This document shows, piece after piece, positions 35,771 to 44,208 of a DNA stretch of 64,000 nt. The notes beneath the pieces are model-generated. The model searched no databases, was not told where the DNA came from, and saw only the letters and a program-made list of their open reading frames with translations. Each line of letters begins with the position of its first letter. Positions within the stretch are counted from its first letter, which is position 1. The stretch is from assembly GCF_007741535.1 (NCBI RefSeq), contig NZ_CP036525.1, positions 1,860,001 to 1,924,000 of the forward strand, written 5' to 3'. The DNA comes from Rubripirellula lacrimiformis (lineage in GTDB: Bacteria; Planctomycetota; Planctomycetia; Pirellulales; Pirellulaceae). A program made the position numbers and the translations under genes.

Positions 35771-37222
35771 TTAGTAATTACTGTTCGAATCGACGGCTTG
35801 GCTTTGGTGCTGATACAGTCCGCGACCGTTCGGGACACCCGGGTTGATGTTCTGTTCGGTGATGCGAACTCGGCTAACCGGGTTGGGATAGCTGTATCCG
35901 GGCTGCATGCGAACGTTCATCTTGACCTTTTCCACAGGACGCGGAATGTTCATCGGCGTGTGATTCTTGATCACGTGCTTCTTCAAGCCAGCCGGATGTC
36001 CCAATGGAATATGGGGTGGTCCGGGCAACCCGATGGGCGTGCCGGTGATTGGCATTCCGTATTGGGGAGCGTTGTATCCAGCGACCATGCCGGGCAATCC
36101 GACGGGCGTGGACGATCCACCTGCACATCCGCAACCGTCGGTCATCGCCGGAGCGAATGGTGCCGGCAGTCCTGCGATTGGAGGTGCAAACATGGCACCG
36201 CCCCCGATGCCTCCGCTAATTCCACCGGCTCCCGACATTTCGATGTCCTTGTCCCCTAGGCGAATGATCGCCAGGATCGAACCACGACGGTCGGCTTCGA
36301 CGATCGGGTCGATGCCCGGATCGAGTCGAGTGCTAACCAGGGTGTCGATCCCTGCCAACGCGGGCCCTTGGAAATCAGGATCCGGTAGGTAGATGACTTT
36401 GGTGACGAAGTTACCGGTCAAGACTTGGTCGAAGTCTTCTTCGGTGAACTGCAATGGCACCGAGTTGTGAGCCAAGTAGGCTCCGGTGCGAGGATTCGAG
36501 TACGCCAATTCAACGGTTGGGTACAGTTCGACGCCTTCACGAGCCGGAATGTTGGTCAGTTTCAACCGATACAGTCCACCCTGAGGGAAGTTCTGTCGGG
36601 CTGGAACCACCAATGGCTCGCTGTCGAACATGCCGGAACCGGTCGCATCGTAGCGAACGTGCATTCCGTCGGGCTGACCCAAGGTGACCTGAACGGTCGA
36701 TGGGATCGCCGCTGCCATGCTGTTCATGGCATAGCCGCCGCCAGCCGGAATCATGGCTCCTTCGCCAATTTGTCCGCCGCCCAGGCATCCGCCTGGTCCG
36801 CCGCCACAGTTGCATCCCGAAGTGCCACAGGCGTAGTTGACCAAGCCAACTTCGCCCGCTGCACCTTTCATCGATGCGTTCATGGCCGAGGTGCCCATCA
36901 TCGGTCCGCCTTGAAGCGGAACGCTGCGCATCACATCGGGGCCGGCTTGGCCGATCGCACCGGGAGGCATTGGACCACCAGGTCCGCCCATCATCGGTCC
37001 GCCCATTGGTCCGCCCATCATTCCACCGGCTCCCATCATTGGGCCCCCGCCCATGCCGCCGTATGGCGGAGCGCCGAGGACGCCGGGGCCAGGGCCGCCG
37101 ACGCCGGGACCCGGCTCGAGCATTCGTTGTTCGGGTGGCAGGTTGTGGCGAACCGGCACACACCCGGTGGCGATCATCGCCGTGGCCGCCATTAGCGACA
37201 TATGAGTGACGATTCGTTTCAT
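35771..37222 (-). CDS. Gly/Met/Pro-rich surface lipoprotein
   Basis: 483 residues. Lipoprotein signal MKRIVTHMSLMAATAMIATGC. Residues ~35-105 are a low-complexity GGPMMGGPMGG-type tract, followed by a short Cys motif (ACGTSGCNCGGG). The core domain at ~190-330 (GGLYRLKLTNIPAREGVELY, PTVEL, FTEEDFDQVL, VTKVIYLPDPD, GSILAIIRLGD) is shared with the following gene. The C-terminal tail is rich in Pro and Gly and ends RGLYQHQSQAVDSNSNY. First gene of a three-gene cell-surface operon. Not recognised beyond planctomycete surface proteins. Confidence 0.82.
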   Translation of the reverse strand: MKRIVTHMSLMAATAMIATGCVPVRHNLPPEQRMLEPGPGVGGPGPGVLGAPPYGGMGGGPMMGAGGMMGGPMGGPMMGGPGGPMPPGAIGQAGPDVMRSVPLQGGPMMGTSAMNASMKGAAGEVGLVNYACGTSGCNCGGGPGGCLGGGQIGEGAMIPAGGGYAMNSMAAAIPSTVQVTLGQPDGMHVRYDATGSGMFDSEPLVVPARQNFPQGGLYRLKLTNIPAREGVELYPTVELAYSNPRTGAYLAHNSVPLQFTEEDFDQVLTGNFVTKVIYLPDPDFQGPALAGIDTLVSTRLDPGIDPIVEADRRGSILAIIRLGDKDIEMSGAGGISGGIGGGAMFAPPIAGLPAPFAPAMTDGCGCAGGSSTPVGLPGMVAGYNAPQYGMPITGTPIGLPGPPHIPLGHPAGLKKHVIKNHTPMNIPRPVEKVKMNVRMQPGYSYPNPVSRVRITEQNINPGVPNGRGLYQHQSQAVDSNSNY

Positions 37223-37483
37223 CGTTTCCCCCGTTCCTTGGGTATTCTTGCACGTGGTTGCTGGAGTGACGGTCTCGGTAAGACAGTCGTTGCTGGTTTC
37301 TGGCTGGACTTACCGAGTGGTCGGAACCTACGATCCGCCGATAGCCATCTGCCCTGATATGAAGTGCGGTCGTACCGGCTTCGTAATTGGTCATCGGCTC
37401 GTTACAGGCCGTATCTTTGAGAAAACCATCACAACCGGCCCATGAAGATCAATCATTACAACCAATACCGGTGTTTCACGGCC

Positions 37484-38614
37484 ATGAAACGTATTTTCAG
37501 ACGTTTGAGTGCATTGTCGGCTTTGCTTGCAATTGCATCGGTGGCGATCGGACCGCTGGCGACCATCCTGTTCCCTGCGTCCCCTATCCTGCCCGAAGTG
37601 ATCGCCCAGGATGTGTCGTTTCCTAAGACGGGATTCCCCGACACACCTTCTCCCGGAACGTTGGCCTTGGCTGCCGATTCGCCCAGCCAGGATCCCGCTG
37701 CCCATCGTGCGACCGAACCGATCGCCCTGGCAGGGACCGAACAAGCCGCAACCGACCCGCTGGTTTCCCAGACGTCTCAGCCGCAGGCCGTTGCGATGTT
37801 GGACCAGGTCGTCCAATACCTGGTCAACGGACCCGCCTTCGATGCAAAGGTGCGTGAGACCGTGTGGACCGCCGGCCGCGAAATCGTCGGTGTCGGCACG
37901 TACGAACAATCCGGCGGTGCCAGCGGACGGTACAACTTGCACATGACGATGTTGGATGGTGACGGCAAACACCGATTTCAACAGATCAGCGACGGACGAC
38001 TGGCTTGGACCCGAACCGAAATCGCGGGGGAAGTCTCGCTCCGCCGCGTGGATGTGGGCCGGTTGGACGAGTGGTTGCACGATGATGTTGCCGATTCTTC
38101 GGTTTCACCTCGGCTGCGGGTCGGCGCGTGGGCCGAAATGTTGACCACGATCCAACGCGATCATGTTCTGCGGGCGGCCAGCTACAAATTGAAGGGGCGT
38201 GCCGTTTGGGTGGTCACAGGAACGCTGCGGCAAGAACGTCGCCAAGCGATCCTGGCTCAATCGGGACTACAAGAATGGCCCGAGCTGTATCCCACGCGAG
38301 TTCGGATTGCGATCGCTGCCACCAATGATCCCGAAACCGGGTTCGGCCAATGGCTGCCCATCCATATTGAATTCCGTAGCGACCCCACCGCCCAAACCGT
38401 TGCGTCCCCGGAAGGCCCCACCCCACCCAGCAAGGGGCGGCTGATCACATTGATCGAACTGTATTCATTGCGGCCGATCCAACCGCCGCCGATGGAACAG
38501 TTCCGATTCGAAAACCAGGACGCGGAGGTCAACTTCGTCAACGAAACCGATCGCTACTTGCAATTGTATGGTGTCCAGCTGACCGATCGCGAACGGCGGC
38601 AACTGCGCCGCTGA
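37484..38614 (+). CDS. Exported protein of unknown function
   Basis: 376 residues from ATG 37484; ATG 37442 in the same frame is possible but gives a longer, more polar N-region. Signal peptide LSALSALLAIASVAIGPLAT. From ~115 a beta-rich domain (NLHMTMLDGDGKHRFQQISD, then YKLKGRAVWVVTGTL, YPTRVRIAIAATND) resembles the general shape of lipoprotein-carrier-like (LolA-type) folds in planctomycete proteins, a weak impression only. Transcribed divergently from the three-gene surface operon across 261 bases, so a shared role in the envelope is plausible. Confidence 0.75.
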   Translation: MKRIFRRLSALSALLAIASVAIGPLATILFPASPILPEVIAQDVSFPKTGFPDTPSPGTLALAADSPSQDPAAHRATEPIALAGTEQAATDPLVSQTSQPQAVAMLDQVVQYLVNGPAFDAKVRETVWTAGREIVGVGTYEQSGGASGRYNLHMTMLDGDGKHRFQQISDGRLAWTRTEIAGEVSLRRVDVGRLDEWLHDDVADSSVSPRLRVGAWAEMLTTIQRDHVLRAASYKLKGRAVWVVTGTLRQERRQAILAQSGLQEWPELYPTRVRIAIAATNDPETGFGQWLPIHIEFRSDPTAQTVASPEGPTPPSKGRLITLIELYSLRPIQPPPMEQFRFENQDAEVNFVNETDRYLQLYGVQLTDRERRQLRR

Positions 38615-38772
38615 TCGATCGGGGCCGGCCGCTCCGCTGTGCGGCCGGGGCCCGTCGTCAATGAATCGGCTGGTGTCGATGCCAATGCATCCGCCCTGGG
38701 GGGATGCCGCTGGGTTGCGTTACAATGATCGCGTTCTGGGAATATCGCTACTCATAAACGCTGATCGACATC

Positions 38773-39759
38773 TTGGCCGCTTCGAACACCTCATCGCCGA
38801 ATTCGGCTCTGTACGACTGGGCCCAACTGGTTCGGTTGCCCAATGTCTTTACTGTCCTAGCCGATGTGGGCGCCGCGTTCCTATTGGTCGCTGGCGGACC
38901 CCAGCCGGTCGCCCGGTTGGTCGCTGTGATCCTGGCGGGTGTCTGCTTGTATTGGGCGGGGATGATCTTGAACGATGTCTTTGACGTCGAAAAGGACAAA
39001 GCCGAACGATCCAGTCGTCCGTTGGCTGCGGGGCGGATCGGGCTCGGGAAAGCTCGAATGGCAGGTTGGGCGTTGCTGTTGTTGGGGATCATCATCGCCG
39101 CGGTCAGCGGATATCTGCCGGCCCAGGACCGGCCGACGACTTGGGTTCCGGGCGTGATCGCGATCGCACTGGCCGGGATGATCGTCGCCTATGACGGCCC
39201 GCTGAAGAAAACACCTGCCGCGCCGGCAGCGATGGGCGGATGCCGAGTGCTTAGTTTCTTGTTGGGGGCGTCTCCATGCATGGTGATGGCCGCCGACGAA
39301 CCATTGTTCCCCAAGTATGTGCTGGGTGCCGCGTGCGGCTTTGGTGTCTATATCATGGGGATCACCACGATGGGCCGGCGCGAAGCGGTGGGCGGGCCAT
39401 CGCATCACTTGCCGACCGGTTTCTTGGTGACCTGTTTCGGTTTCATCCTGTTGGCGACCGCGCCGTGGTTGGCGCCGCCGGAGGACCAGGTCGTTTTATT
39501 GGACTGGGATCCGGCCGTGGTGCGGATGTTTCCGCTGTTGATTGCGATGATTGCGTTCCCCGTGGTGATTCGTGCGTTTCGTGCCGTCCGGTCCCCATCG
39601 CCGGCTCACATTCAGATGGCGATCCGGGTGGGCATCTTGTCGATGATCCCTTTGGCTGCGGCCTACGCCTATCTAGGGGCTGGGCAGGTTTGGGCGATGG
39701 TGATCTTTGCACTGGTCGTGCCGTCGTTGCTGCTGGCCGCTCGATTTCGAGTGACCTGA
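38773..39759 (+). CDS. UbiA-family prenyltransferase, EboC-like
   Basis: 328 residues starting at TTG 38773, with eight or nine membrane spans. The first Asp-rich motif is NDVFDVEKD (~66-74), followed by RSSRPLAAG, the pair that binds the prenyl diphosphate through magnesium. The second motif region reads YDGPLKKTP (~140). This spacing and the R(P)LAAG block are typical of the UbiA branch found in eboC gene clusters. The aromatic acceptor is unknown. Its stop overlaps the start of the broken gene downstream (TGATG), implying an operon. Confidence 0.85.
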   Translation: MAASNTSSPNSALYDWAQLVRLPNVFTVLADVGAAFLLVAGGPQPVARLVAVILAGVCLYWAGMILNDVFDVEKDKAERSSRPLAAGRIGLGKARMAGWALLLLGIIIAAVSGYLPAQDRPTTWVPGVIAIALAGMIVAYDGPLKKTPAAPAAMGGCRVLSFLLGASPCMVMAADEPLFPKYVLGAACGFGVYIMGITTMGRREAVGGPSHHLPTGFLVTCFGFILLATAPWLAPPEDQVVLLDWDPAVVRMFPLLIAMIAFPVVIRAFRAVRSPSPAHIQMAIRVGILSMIPLAAAYAYLGAGQVWAMVIFALVVPSLLLAARFRVT

Positions 39760-40075
39760 TGCGACCTGGATACCATTTGTCCGGATTGCTGCTGCACGAC
39801 CCGATGATCCGGCGGGGCCCATCGCTGGTTTCCGCCGACGAGTCCCAGTGGGACGATGCCCGCCAGTGGATTCTGCGCTGGTTGCCCGTTGCCCAAGAGA
39901 TAGGTTGCCCGTCGCCCAAGAGATAGGGGCGGACTTGGTGACGTTTTCCACCGGTCCACTCGATGCGTTGTCGTCGGATTCGGATGAAGAGAATCTGGAC
40001 CGATTCGCTGGGCGTCTGTCCCAGTTGATGGATGCCGATCGGTCAGGGCGAAGTTGCACTGTCGCGGATCACTGA
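39759..40075 (+). pseudogene. Frameshifted remnant, possibly a sugar-phosphate-isomerase-like TIM-barrel protein
   Basis: The frame opening at ATG 39759 (overlapping the ubiA stop) runs 55 codons to a TAG at 39926. A 23-bp segment containing TTGCCCGTTGCCCAAGAG is present twice in tandem (about 39883-39928, one base different). Removing one copy restores a single frame through WLPVAQEIGADLVTFST to the TGA at 40075, about 97 codons. The restored text (RRGPSLVSADES, VAQEIGADLVTFSTG, ENLDRFAGRLSQL) resembles the first third of xylose-isomerase-like TIM barrels. The rest of such a protein is absent, so the gene was already truncated. Confidence 0.55.
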
Positions 40076-40448
40076 TTCGCTGATCCGTGGTGGGTTCCGT
40101 GGTCCGGGGATCATCCGGATCGACGGGCACAGCCAGCTTGGCTTGGCACCGGTCCACCGGGCGATCACTGCTTTTGGCGGTTCCTAAGCATCCGCGCCGG
40201 CGCCGATCGGGGTGTCTCTGCGTCGTTTTGGCGAACTATCGCGTGTTTTGCCTTTTTGCAAGGGCGTGAAACGCCAAAAGGGCTGTGAAACACGAAAAAG
40301 TCGACTTCGTGCAACGAAAATGCTGGACCATCCTTACTGGACACTCCTATCATTCGGTTGTCGCAGGGGAACGAACAGTGGGTCGTTCAGCCAGCGTGGA
40401 CCGTAGCGGGACGAAGACAGAAGTCGCCGCGATGGAGTTCGGATCGGA
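40076..40448. other. Gene-free gap with nested hairpin
   Basis: 373 bases. At 40242-40294 three inverted segments nest: CGTGTTT / AAACACG, CCTTTT / AAAAGG, GGCGT / ACGCC, followed by AAAAAG. It could be a terminator or small structured RNA. No ORF supported. Confidence 0.5.
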
Positions 40449-40751
40449 ATGAGGGTTATGCCAGATCTTTTCACTTCGCCTGTAGTGCAAGCTGCAACTG
40501 CCGTAGTGGTCCTGTGCATCCTGATATCGGGCGGATTTTATCTCGTGGCAAGCTATCGGGACTATGTCGCTGACGACCGGGAGATCACCCCAGAAGCCCT
40601 CGCAAACTTGCTAGAAATGCACCGCAAAGGTGACATCAGCGACCAAGAAATCCGAACAATACAAGCTAGAACCCAGCAACATTTCGCCGGACCAATTGCA
40701 AACGACGTTTCGACCGACTCGGACGAATCGTCACCGAACACTCCAAGTTGA
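40449..40751 (+). CDS. Small membrane protein with SHOCT-like tail
   Basis: 100 residues (97 if ATG 40458 is used). One membrane span (AATAVVVLCILISGGFYLVA), then a soluble helical tail EALANLLEMHRKGDISDQEI that looks like the short SHOCT-type motif (length, G-x-I/L-x-x-x-E-F/I pattern), and an acidic Ser-rich end. Probably a small membrane regulator or assembly factor; no assignment possible. Confidence 0.65.
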   Translation: MRVMPDLFTSPVVQAATAVVVLCILISGGFYLVASYRDYVADDREITPEALANLLEMHRKGDISDQEIRTIQARTQQHFAGPIANDVSTDSDESSPNTPS

Positions 40752-41174
40752 CACTTCCCTTTCGTCAGCAAGGACTCCCAATGTTCGGATCCTTTGAGTG
40801 ATTGAGTCCCCAGCGGGATGCGTGAAGGACAACCCCTCCCTCTGTTTGCCCTCCCAATTCCATGTGGGCAATCATTTGGAAACTATAGATCGTTTTTGAA
40901 TTTGAACCACGATAGGCTCGAGCTTTCGAGGATACGGATGACCCATCCCGCATTTGGGGCGGACTCCAAGCGGCAGACTTCGGTTTGTCGATCGGAAAGT
41001 CGCCGTGATGCGGGAAAGCATTCGAGCCGTGGCCCGAAACCGTTTGACGCGTGACTATTGACGCGTCGGCCGGCGGATGAAGAAGAGAATCACCCGAGCG
41101 AATAGCTCATGAAGTTGGTGACCTCTTTCAAAACCCGCCGTTCGACTCGTTCGTCGCACCAACAGGAGTCGTGT
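40752..41174. other. Region upstream of clpX
   Basis: 423 bases. No clpP is present here, although clpP commonly precedes clpX. No ORF supported and no clear promoter placed. Confidence 0.5.
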
Positions 41175-42473
41175 ATGCCCTCGAAAGATACCCCTAGTAC
41201 TACTACTAATACCCCGTCCCGCCGCGGAACGTCGACCAACAAAAAGAACGCTTTCTGTTCTTTCTGTCGCAAGAGTTACCGAGACGTGGGACCACTCGTC
41301 GAAGGTCCAGGTGATGTTTACATCTGTTCCGAGTGTATCGAGCTGTGCCAATCGATTTTGGACCAGGAACAACGTCGACGCGGGCCTAGCAAGTCGCTGT
41401 TCAACGAAATTCCTTCGCCACGAAACATTGTTGAACACCTCGATCAATACGTGATCGGACAGGGATCGGCCAAGCGTGTCTTGGCGGTCGCCGTCCATAA
41501 CCACTACAAGCGTCTGACCAGTGAATGGGAAGGCGGCTCGGAAGTGGAGATTGAAAAGAGCAACATTCTGCTTGCCGGTCCGACCGGTAGCGGAAAAACG
41601 TTGCTCGCCCGTTCTTTGGCTCGAATGCTGAACGTTCCTTTTGCCATCGGCGACGCCACGACGTTGACCGAAGCTGGGTACGTCGGCGAAGACGTCGAGA
41701 ACTTGTTGTTGAAACTGTTGCATGCGGCTGACTTCGACGTCGAAGCAGCCCAACGCGGTATCCTTTACATCGATGAAGTCGACAAGATTGGCAAAACGAG
41801 TGCCAACGTGTCGATCACTCGCGACGTATCCGGTGAAGGCGTGCAGCAGAGCTTGTTGAAGATGCTGGAAGGCACCGTTGCCAACGTTCCACCGCAAGGC
41901 GGACGTAAGCATCCCGAACAGCAGTACATCCAGATGGACACCAGTAACATCTTGTTCATCGTCGGCGGTACTTTTGTCGGAATCGAAGACATCATTCGCA
42001 AACGACTCGGGCACAAGACGCTCGGGTTCGGTGGTGGTGACAGTGTTCGCAACGAGCAAACGACTTCAGAGTTGTTGGCTCAGGTGCAAACCGAAGACAT
42101 CCTGCAATTTGGTCTGATCCCCGAATTGGTTGGACGTTTGCCCGTGGTCAGCTATCTGCAGCCGCTGGACGAAGAAGGTTTGGTTCAAGTCATGACTGAA
42201 CCAAAGAACTCGTTGATCAAGCAGTACGAAGCACTTTTCGCCATGGAAAATTGCGAACTGAAGTTCACCGAGGGCGCGCTGCAATTCGTCGCTAGACGGG
42301 CCTTGGATAAGGGCGTCGGTGCCCGTGGCCTGCGAGGCATCTTGGAAGAGGTCATGTTGGACATCATGTACGACTTGCCCGAACAACCCGAAGGCACGCT
42401 CTACACCATTGATGAAGACGTCGTCTCGGGCAAGAATAAACTGTTCCAGATGCCAACGACCAAAAGTGCCTAG
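41175..42473 (+). CDS. clpX: ATP-dependent Clp protease ATP-binding subunit ClpX
   Basis: 432 residues from ATG 41175, chosen for AGGAG eight bases upstream; the frame extends 22 codons further but without a ribosome site. N-terminal zinc-binding domain with CSFC...CSEC (residues ~28-55), AAA+ domain with Walker A GPTGSGKT (~142), pore loop GYVGED, Walker [10 protein letters not shown] and sensor-2 region GVGARGLR. The ClpP-docking loop is LGF ([10 protein letters not shown]) rather than the commoner IGF. It unfolds tagged substrates and feeds them to ClpP. A Thr/Ser-rich stretch ([10 protein letters not shown]) precedes the zinc domain. Confidence 0.96.
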   Translation: MPSKDTPSTTTNTPSRRGTSTNKKNAFCSFCRKSYRDVGPLVEGPGDVYICSECIELCQSILDQEQRRRGPSKSLFNEIPSPRNIVEHLDQYVIGQGSAKRVLAVAVHNHYKRLTSEWEGGSEVEIEKSNILLAGPTGSGKTLLARSLARMLNVPFAIGDATTLTEAGYVGEDVENLLLKLLHAADFDVEAAQRGILYIDEVDKIGKTSANVSITRDVSGEGVQQSLLKMLEGTVANVPPQGGRKHPEQQYIQMDTSNILFIVGGTFVGIEDIIRKRLGHKTLGFGGGDSVRNEQTTSELLAQVQTEDILQFGLIPELVGRLPVVSYLQPLDEEGLVQVMTEPKNSLIKQYEALFAMENCELKFTEGALQFVARRALDKGVGARGLRGILEEVMLDIMYDLPEQPEGTLYTIDEDVVSGKNKLFQMPTTKSA

Positions 42474-42519
42474 TCACCCCATCTGACTAGCACCCAAGTC
42501 ATCTAGCGAAGAACGACTA

Positions 42520-42557
42520 AACGTCGGAGTCCCCCCGTGGGCTCCGGCGTTTTTTTC
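42520..42557 (+). terminator. Rho-independent terminator of clpX
   Basis: ACGTCGGAGTCC pairs with GGGCTCCGGCGT, followed by TTTTTT, 47 bases after the clpX stop. Confidence 0.88.
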
Positions 42558-42911
42558 GTTTTCCAGCGCTCCCTCCCTCCCCGCCCTTTCCGTCCATCCT
42601 TCATGTCGTGGGATTCGCCTGAATTCCCTTCTCTCGCGCCGCCTGGCCGGCGAAATGTGAAGCATTCCGCGACGGCAGATCGCCAGCCCAAGTGCCATTG
42701 ATCTGCGTTCCATTCTTCCCATGGCCCGGTGCTGGCCCGTCGCGTCGCTCGACCACGAAAAGAGGTCGCCGTGGCAGACGCGAAAATCTTTTTCTGCTTT
42801 TCGTTAAGGGGTTCGGGCGGGTATCCCGCAAGTGTTGGTGAGGCGGATGAGTCGCCTTCATCAAAACGAACGTAAAACACTCCCCCCCAAAATCGGAACG
42901 AAAGCACAGCC
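42558..42911. other. Gene-free gap
   Basis: 354 bases. A minus-strand ORF spans it but is judged spurious: it reads through the clpX terminator and is rich in Arg and Gly. Promoter for the next gene expected here. Confidence 0.5.
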
Positions 42912-43442
42912 ATGTCCATTCACAAGATCATCTTCGCCATCACCGTCGCCGTCTCGGTCCTCCGCATCGCCGACACCGCTTCCGCCCAAGGCTACTACAA
43001 CCCCGAAATTTACGACTCGGGCCGCCGCATCACCGATGCCCGCTACGATCCGTTCACCGGAAAGATCATCGTTCGAACCGACAAGACGAAGGTTCGCGAA
43101 AGCTACTTGGATCCCAACCGGTCCCAAATCGATCCGGGTTCCTACCGCAACGTCAACCGATACGAAACCGATCTCAGCGGTGTCCGCTGGCACGTGACGG
43201 GAACTCAGTGGACCACCAACGGCGTCCCACACGGAAATCTGTCGCGTCGCCGAATGGGCGGCAATAGCGGCCCCGGCGGGATCGTCGAAGACCGAAACGA
43301 ACATGTCGCCTTTGGTGCGAAGGTCAACGGGAACGCCCCCAAGCCAAAGACGAAACCATCCACGTCACGAAAGCCTGTCGTCAATCACGGCTCGCGTCCC
43401 TGGGCAGGCCGCAGCGGCAACCGCTCGTATAGCCCTTTCTAG
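42912..43442 (+). CDS. Small exported protein of unknown function
   Basis: 176 residues. Signal peptide MSIHKIIFAITVAVSVLRIA, cleavage near ASAQ. The mature part is polar and basic with a Tyr-rich start (GYYNPEIYDSGRRITDARYD) and a Lys/Pro/Arg C-terminus (KPKTKPSTSRKP). The codon choice is unusually C-rich at third positions. Family unknown. A hairpin follows at 43474. Confidence 0.75.
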   Translation: MSIHKIIFAITVAVSVLRIADTASAQGYYNPEIYDSGRRITDARYDPFTGKIIVRTDKTKVRESYLDPNRSQIDPGSYRNVNRYETDLSGVRWHVTGTQWTTNGVPHGNLSRRRMGGNSGPGGIVEDRNEHVAFGAKVNGNAPKPKTKPSTSRKPVVNHGSRPWAGRSGNRSYSPF

Positions 43443-43473
43443 AGAATCCGATCCATCGAAATCTTTTTCCATC

Positions 43474-43504
43474 CAACGCCGGCTCATGGAGTCGGCGTTG
43501 TTTC
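43474..43504. terminator. Hairpin between convergent genes
   Basis: AACGCCG pairs with CGGCGTT around GCTCATGGAGT, followed by GTTTCG on the plus strand. It overlaps the last codons of the ceramidase-like gene and probably ends the plus-strand transcript. Confidence 0.55.
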
Positions 43505-44170
43505 GTGGGAACTTAGGGGAATCCGAATGGGGTGGATCCTCTGATCCCTAGCCAATAGCACTCGCATCGATGCGTAGATCACGAAGCCGTTGATCAGGTG
43601 CCATAGGAAATGTGTTCCCAAGGGCATCATCGCACAGACGGCGATATCGATCGTTCGGAAGATTAACGCGATCGTTAGACCGGCCAGCGTTCCAAACATC
43701 CATCGGCCCGCCGGTCGATCGTGCCAATGATGCAGCAGTGTTAGCCCGGCCAGCGACAGGTACGCGGGCACGTACATCAGCGATCCATTGATGAACTGGG
43801 GAAACATGGCCGCAAGCAAAGTGGTCACGATCAACAGGCTGCATGCGGCAAAGCAGCGTTGCCAGCACAGACCTGCGACGTTTCGCAGGTACAGCCATAG
43901 AAACCCGATTTGGAACGCAAAGATCGGCAACACGTCCAGTGCCTGTGCCCATCGGGTGGCAAAGGTATGGAAGAGTGCGCTGCCGATCGCGATCGCACCT
44001 GCCAAACCGATCATGATCCGGATCGATCGATCTAGCTGGGCGTGGCGACGTGCGTAACGATAGGCCAACCAGGCCGCGATCAGGAACGATACGTTGCTGA
44101 TCGCGTTGATCGGTTCGGCCCAGACACCGTCGCTACACCGTTCGCAGTACAAGTCCAACGTTTCGTTCAT
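43484..44170 (-). CDS. Ceramidase-like (CREST superfamily) membrane protein
   Basis: 228 residues from ATG 44170; about seven membrane spans. The N-terminus DLYCERCSDGVWAEPINAIS matches the start of alkaline ceramidases (YCE...W.EP.NA.SN). GSALFHTFATRWAQALDVLP in the third span and HFLWHLINGF near the end supply the His, Ser and Asp residues that bind zinc in the CREST superfamily. By family it would cleave an amide in a membrane lipid, but the bacterial substrates are unknown. The stop lies within the hairpin of the convergent gene. Confidence 0.82.
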   Translation of the reverse strand: MNETLDLYCERCSDGVWAEPINAISNVSFLIAAWLAYRYARRHAQLDRSIRIMIGLAGAIAIGSALFHTFATRWAQALDVLPIFAFQIGFLWLYLRNVAGLCWQRCFAACSLLIVTTLLAAMFPQFINGSLMYVPAYLSLAGLTLLHHWHDRPAGRWMFGTLAGLTIALIFRTIDIAVCAMMPLGTHFLWHLINGFVIYASMRVLLARDQRIHPIRIPLSSHETTPTP

Positions 44171-44208
44171 GCCGCCGTATCCCAAGTGTCATCCCAAACC
44201 GATGGGGA

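Noticed and set aside
40818-41054. Plus-strand 78-codon ORF before clpX
   Set aside because: No ribosome site, no protein-like regularity.
42503-42919. Minus-strand 138-codon ORF downstream of clpX
   Set aside because: It spans a clear terminator and the promoter region of the next gene and is Arg/Gly-rich without pattern.
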